From Bacillota bacterium (GTDB taxonomy: Bacteria > Bacillota > Clostridia > Christensenellales > UMGS416), in the NCBI GenBank assembly GCA_023428265.1, contig JAEYYW010000080.1:1-7485 (forward strand): a stretch of DNA of 7,485 nucleotides, in the 5' to 3' direction. A program made the translations under genes and the position numbers. The first letter of the stretch is position 1, and the number at the start of each line of letters is the position of its first letter. A model generated the notes under the pieces. That model saw only the letters and a program-made list of their open reading frames with translations, had not been told where the DNA came from and ran no database searches. Of the stretch, positions 5,185 to 7,485 are shown piece after piece.

Positions 5185-6375
5185 ATGAAGCTCACGCAAC
5201 CGCAAGCCCGCCGGTTCCTTTTGAAGCACCAGCGCCTGCTGCCCGCCCGGGCCCATCCGGGCAAGGAGGCCGCTCTCGACTACCTGCGCCAGGTGCGGTG
5301 CATCCAGTTTGACCCGCTGGATGTGGTGGGCTGCAACCCCCACCTGGTGCTTCAGGCCCGTGTGGCGGGCTACCGGCCCCACATGCTGGATGCGTTGCTT
5401 TATCAGGATCGGCTGCTGGTGGATGGCTTTGACAAGCAGCTTTCCATCTGGCCTGTGGAGGACTGGCCCTGTTTCGCCCGCGAACGCATCATCTCATCCC
5501 AGTGGTATGAGATGGACAGCCCGCTGCTCCTGGAAACCCAGAGCCATGTGCTGGAGGAGATTGCGCGCCGGGGCCCTTTGAGCTCGGCGGACTTTGAGGT
5601 CCGCGGCAAGGTGCGCTGGCCCTGGGGGCCCACCAACGCCGTGCGGGCCGCGCTGGAGAGCCTCTATTTCCGGGGCGATCTGGCGGTGCACCACAAGGCG
5701 GGCACCCGCAAGTATTACGACCTTGCGAGCCGGCACATTTCCCCGGAAATCCTCGCCGCCGCCGACCCCCATCCGGAAGATTGCGACTACTTCGCCTGGC
5801 GGCTGCTGCGCCGCGCGGGCTCGGTGGGCCTGATTCGGGGTGGCGTCAGCGATGCGCTACTGGGCATCGGCATGAAGGGCGAGCAGCGGGAGCAGGCGTT
5901 CCAGACGCTGCGGGAGCAAAAGCTGCTGCTGCCTGTGGAGGTGGAGGGGTTTTCCAGGCCGCTTTACCTGCGCGCGGAAGACGCCCCCGGCCTGGAGGGT
6001 CTGGACATTGCTGACGACGCCCCGCCCACGATGGCGTTCCTTGCCCCACTCGATAACCTCATCTGGGACCGCAAGCTCATCGAGGCGCTTTTTGGCTTTG
6101 CATACCGCTGGGAGGTCTACACCCCGGCGGCCCAGCGCAAGTATGGCTGGTATGTGCTGCCGGTGCTTTATGGCGACCGGTTCGTCGCCCGTGTGGAGCC
6201 CCGGTTTGACAAAAAGGCAAGGGTGCTGGAGCTCGTGAACTGGTGGTGGGAGCCTGATGTCAAGCCCGACGCCGCGATGAAAAAGGCGTTCCGGGCCTGT
6301 GTGAAGGAGTTTATGAAGTATTTGGGGGCGAAGGAGATCAGGCTTGGGGAAGGGTGGCAGGGGCCGAAGCTTTAG
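5185..6375 (+). CDS. ycaQ: YcaQ/AlkX-type winged-helix DNA glycosylase (HTH_42 family)
   Basis: The 396-residue product matches the usual length of the family, known for enzymes that excise bulky alkylated bases and unhook DNA interstrand crosslinks. The start at 5185 follows AAGGA at 5171-5175. The N-terminal part holds LRQVRCIQFDPLDVVGCNPHLVL. Its Q41-F42-D43 is the QxD catalytic motif of the YcaQ/AlkX branch, whereas AlkZ has QxQ. Next come LLYQDRLLVDGFDKQLSIWPVEDWP and a winged-helix region, about residues 128-182, with RGPLSSADF and RKYYDLASRHISPEI. The C-terminal part keeps FLAPLDNLIWDRKLIEALF-x2-AYRWEVYTPAAQRKYGWYVLPVLYGDR, a very conserved signature of the family, and PRFDKKARVLEL. 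The gene is GC-rich with third-position G/C bias and has its own promoter. Function in crosslink or alkylation repair is inferred from the family. Confidence 0.92.
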   Translation: MKLTQPQARRFLLKHQRLLPARAHPGKEAALDYLRQVRCIQFDPLDVVGCNPHLVLQARVAGYRPHMLDALLYQDRLLVDGFDKQLSIWPVEDWPCFARERIISSQWYEMDSPLLLETQSHVLEEIARRGPLSSADFEVRGKVRWPWGPTNAVRAALESLYFRGDLAVHHKAGTRKYYDLASRHISPEILAAADPHPEDCDYFAWRLLRRAGSVGLIRGGVSDALLGIGMKGEQREQAFQTLREQKLLLPVEVEGFSRPLYLRAEDAPGLEGLDIADDAPPTMAFLAPLDNLIWDRKLIEALFGFAYRWEVYTPAAQRKYGWYVLPVLYGDRFVARVEPRFDKKARVLELVNWWWEPDVKPDAAMKKAFRACVKEFMKYLGAKEIRLGEGWQGPKL

Positions 6376-7313
6376 AGCCGATAGGTTACGCCGTAGATTG
6401 TTTTATGGGGGCCCGGTTGTTCGGGCTCCGTTTCTATTTCCTCAGGGAATCGTGCTTTGATGTGCTCGATGGCATCCATGATGAACCGCTTTGGCGTCAG
6501 TGCGCTGATCGAGCTGATGGATTCGCGTTCATATCGAGCTTCCAGCTTGAAGTATTCGTCCAACAGTGTGGGCAGGTCGCTTTCGTCGCCTTGCTGACCG
6601 AGCACCCAGATAGCCGCTTCCCGCGCCTCGTTATAAGCTGGCCAGGGCTTTTTCATGATCTTTCGCGCTTCCTCCACGACACAGCGGTTCTCGTTGCGGG
6701 CAAGGTAAAGCAGCGCGTTGCTAATTGCCTCATCGTTATCCGATTCCAGTTGTGCGGTCACCCAAGCCGTGTCCAGTGTAGCTGTTTTATCTTTTGTGGA
6801 TTCCCGCAGCAGCCACTCCAGCCGCCACCTGGGATGATCAACCACGGGTTCAATGTCTGGATATTTCACCTTTCCTGTGACCCGCTTGATGGTGAAGCGG
6901 TTGAAGATCAGATCCATGTAGCCGTCTGCCAATATGATGCGGTAATGGTAATATTTCTTTCCGTCTTCCGATTCACTTTGGATTCTCCGCAGCAATTCCG
7001 AATCCAGAAAGACCCCATACAAATAGGTGCTACCAATGCCATATTGCTCGCCTCTGATGTATTCGCACCCGTAAAAAGACAGCTTGTAGGCATAGCGGTC
7101 ACGGTGAGCTTCGAGATATTGATCTCTCTTGCGGCGATTGTTTTGAAAGGTTTTGTCGTTGTCAATGTCTCGGATGGACTCGATGATGAGCTCCACCCGT
7201 TTACCCCTTTGTGTGAAATCGATCGCGGTGATGTTGCTGTCATGGAAATAGCTGACCCAAAGGAAATACTGCATCGCCTTGTTTTCTGGCATTGGGATTT
7301 GATGAGTATTCAT
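6372..7313 (-). CDS. HEAT-like repeat protein of unknown function
   Basis: ATG 7313 is preferred because GGAGGG lies seven bases upstream on the minus strand; the upstream in-frame ATG at 7328 overlaps that site. The product is 313 residues, with no signal or membrane segment. The N-terminal half is beta-rich: YFLWVSYFHDSNITAIDFTQ, then VELIIESI, YAYKLSFYGCEYIRGE and YHYRIILADGYMDLIFNRFTIKRV. The second half, about 165-285, is helical with HEAT-like pairs (DEAISNALLYLARNE, ARKIMKKPWP, AREAAIWVLGQQGDESDLPTLLDEYF). HEAT repeats are protein-binding scaffolds. The opening with FHDSNI-x2-I followed by strands resembles several small immunity or phage-associated families, only in outline. The C-terminal tail is Glu/Pro-rich. 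Its TAA overlaps the TAG of the convergent glycosylase gene by three bases. The family is not recognised. Confidence 0.78.
   Translation of the reverse strand: MNTHQIPMPENKAMQYFLWVSYFHDSNITAIDFTQRGKRVELIIESIRDIDNDKTFQNNRRKRDQYLEAHRDRYAYKLSFYGCEYIRGEQYGIGSTYLYGVFLDSELLRRIQSESEDGKKYYHYRIILADGYMDLIFNRFTIKRVTGKVKYPDIEPVVDHPRWRLEWLLRESTKDKTATLDTAWVTAQLESDNDEAISNALLYLARNENRCVVEEARKIMKKPWPAYNEAREAAIWVLGQQGDESDLPTLLDEYFKLEARYERESISSISALTPKRFIMDAIEHIKARFPEEIETEPEQPGPHKTIYGVTYRL
6408..6439 (+). terminator. Putative terminator of the glycosylase gene inside the convergent gene
   Basis: GGGGCCCG (6408-6415) pairs with CGGGCTCC (6422-6429), with one G-T pair and a six-base loop, followed by GTTTCTATTT. 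It lies 33 bases after the glycosylase stop and within the last codons of the minus-strand gene, where it encodes part of the EPEQPGPHK tail. Confidence 0.5.
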
Positions 7314-7368
7314 GCGGTAGCCCTCCATGGTTTGATGGCAGACATACAGGGCGATGAATATCCCCCCC

Positions 7369-7386
7369 TGTCATCTGCCGATGACA
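7369..7386. repeat. Short perfect inverted repeat between C-runs
   Basis: TGTCATC (7369-7375) and GATGACA (7380-7386) form a perfect 7-bp stem around TGCC, flanked on both sides by runs of C. It lies upstream of the minus-strand HEAT-like gene, so it could be an operator or leader hairpin. No clear promoter was seen nearby. Confidence 0.5.
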
Positions 7387-7390
7387 TCCC

Positions 7391-7424
7391 CCCTTAGCCG
7401 CCGATATTCCATATCGGCTAAGGG
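7391..7424. repeat. Hairpin with 14 paired bases and a 3-base bulge
   Basis: CCGATAT (7401-7407) pairs with ATATCGG (7411-7417) over a TCC loop. After a CCG bulge (7398-7400), CCCTTAG (7391-7397) pairs with CTAAGGG (7418-7424). There is no T run after it, so it does not look like a terminator. Confidence 0.6.
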
Positions 7425-7485
7425 AGGGTAGGGAAAGAGGCTGGGCAATCTGTTCAGGGGTGCTCCCCACCCTCCCTTAAGTCGG
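7415..7485. repeat. Imperfect long inverted repeat at the right edge
   Basis: CGGCTAAGGGAGGGTAGGG at 7415-7433 is nearly the reverse complement of the last 20 or so bases (7465-7485), including an exact TAAGGGAGGGT core. The intervening 31 bases hold no gene. It may be the end of a small non-coding mobile element or repeat that continues past the window. Confidence 0.5.

Noticed and set aside
5309..6238. Several Trp/Cys/Arg-rich plus-strand frames and Pro/Gly-rich minus-strand frames in the GC-rich region
   Set aside because: High GC makes long spurious frames; all overlap the well-supported glycosylase gene and lack ribosome binding sites.
6354..7397. A 347-codon plus-strand open frame, longer than the gene called on the other strand
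   Set aside because: It is antisense to the minus-strand gene, has no ribosome binding site, starts inside the glycosylase gene, and its product is rich in Phe, Cys and Val with no domain pattern. The minus frame has a ribosome binding site and coherent strand and HEAT-like patterns.
1..7485. CRISPR array, tRNA, rRNA, integrase or transposase gene
   Set aside because: No regularly spaced repeats, cloverleaf with a T-loop motif, rRNA-like sequence or recombinase motifs were seen on either strand.

Overview
The window looks like chromosomal DNA of a Gram-positive, clostridia-like bacterium (Bacillota). Strong GGAGG-type ribosome binding sites, clear vegetative-type promoters and intrinsic hairpin-T terminators support this. 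The lineage is an inference from style; no marker gene fixes it.

The left part (about 1-4225) is AT-richer and patchy. It reads as the 3' trailer of a polymorphic toxin locus of the YD-repeat/RHS or similar kind, made of displaced toxin tails and immunity genes. In order: the C-terminal end of a SUKH (SMI1/KNR4) immunity protein; a terminator; a displaced toxin tail that still carries the conserved linker GLQARNLE-x3-NDKLA-x2-GR-x4-GD; a small putative immunity gene; a second, nearly identical terminator; and a second copy of the linker that has lost its toxin. Next is a pair of paralogous four-helix membrane proteins with SHOCT-like tails, on the minus strand under their own promoter. After them come a wrecked fragment of another toxin tail, an unnamed immunity-like gene and a small gene remnant. 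The main parent toxin gene is not in the window and would be expected to the left.

The middle part (about 4300-6375) is GC-rich and cleanly organised. A promoter drives two small unrecognised helical proteins that share an AGWY motif near the N-terminus. A second promoter drives a YcaQ-type winged-helix DNA glycosylase, the best identified gene here. Its putative terminator lies inside the end of the convergent gene.

The right part holds a minus-strand gene for a HEAT-like-repeat protein whose stop overlaps that of the glycosylase gene. Beyond it is a cluster of inverted repeats that runs to the window edge.

The most interesting system is the module array at the left: linker, toxin tail, immunity gene and terminator repeated as a unit. 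The repeats could recombine with the parent toxin gene to swap its C-terminal domain while bringing the matching immunity gene.
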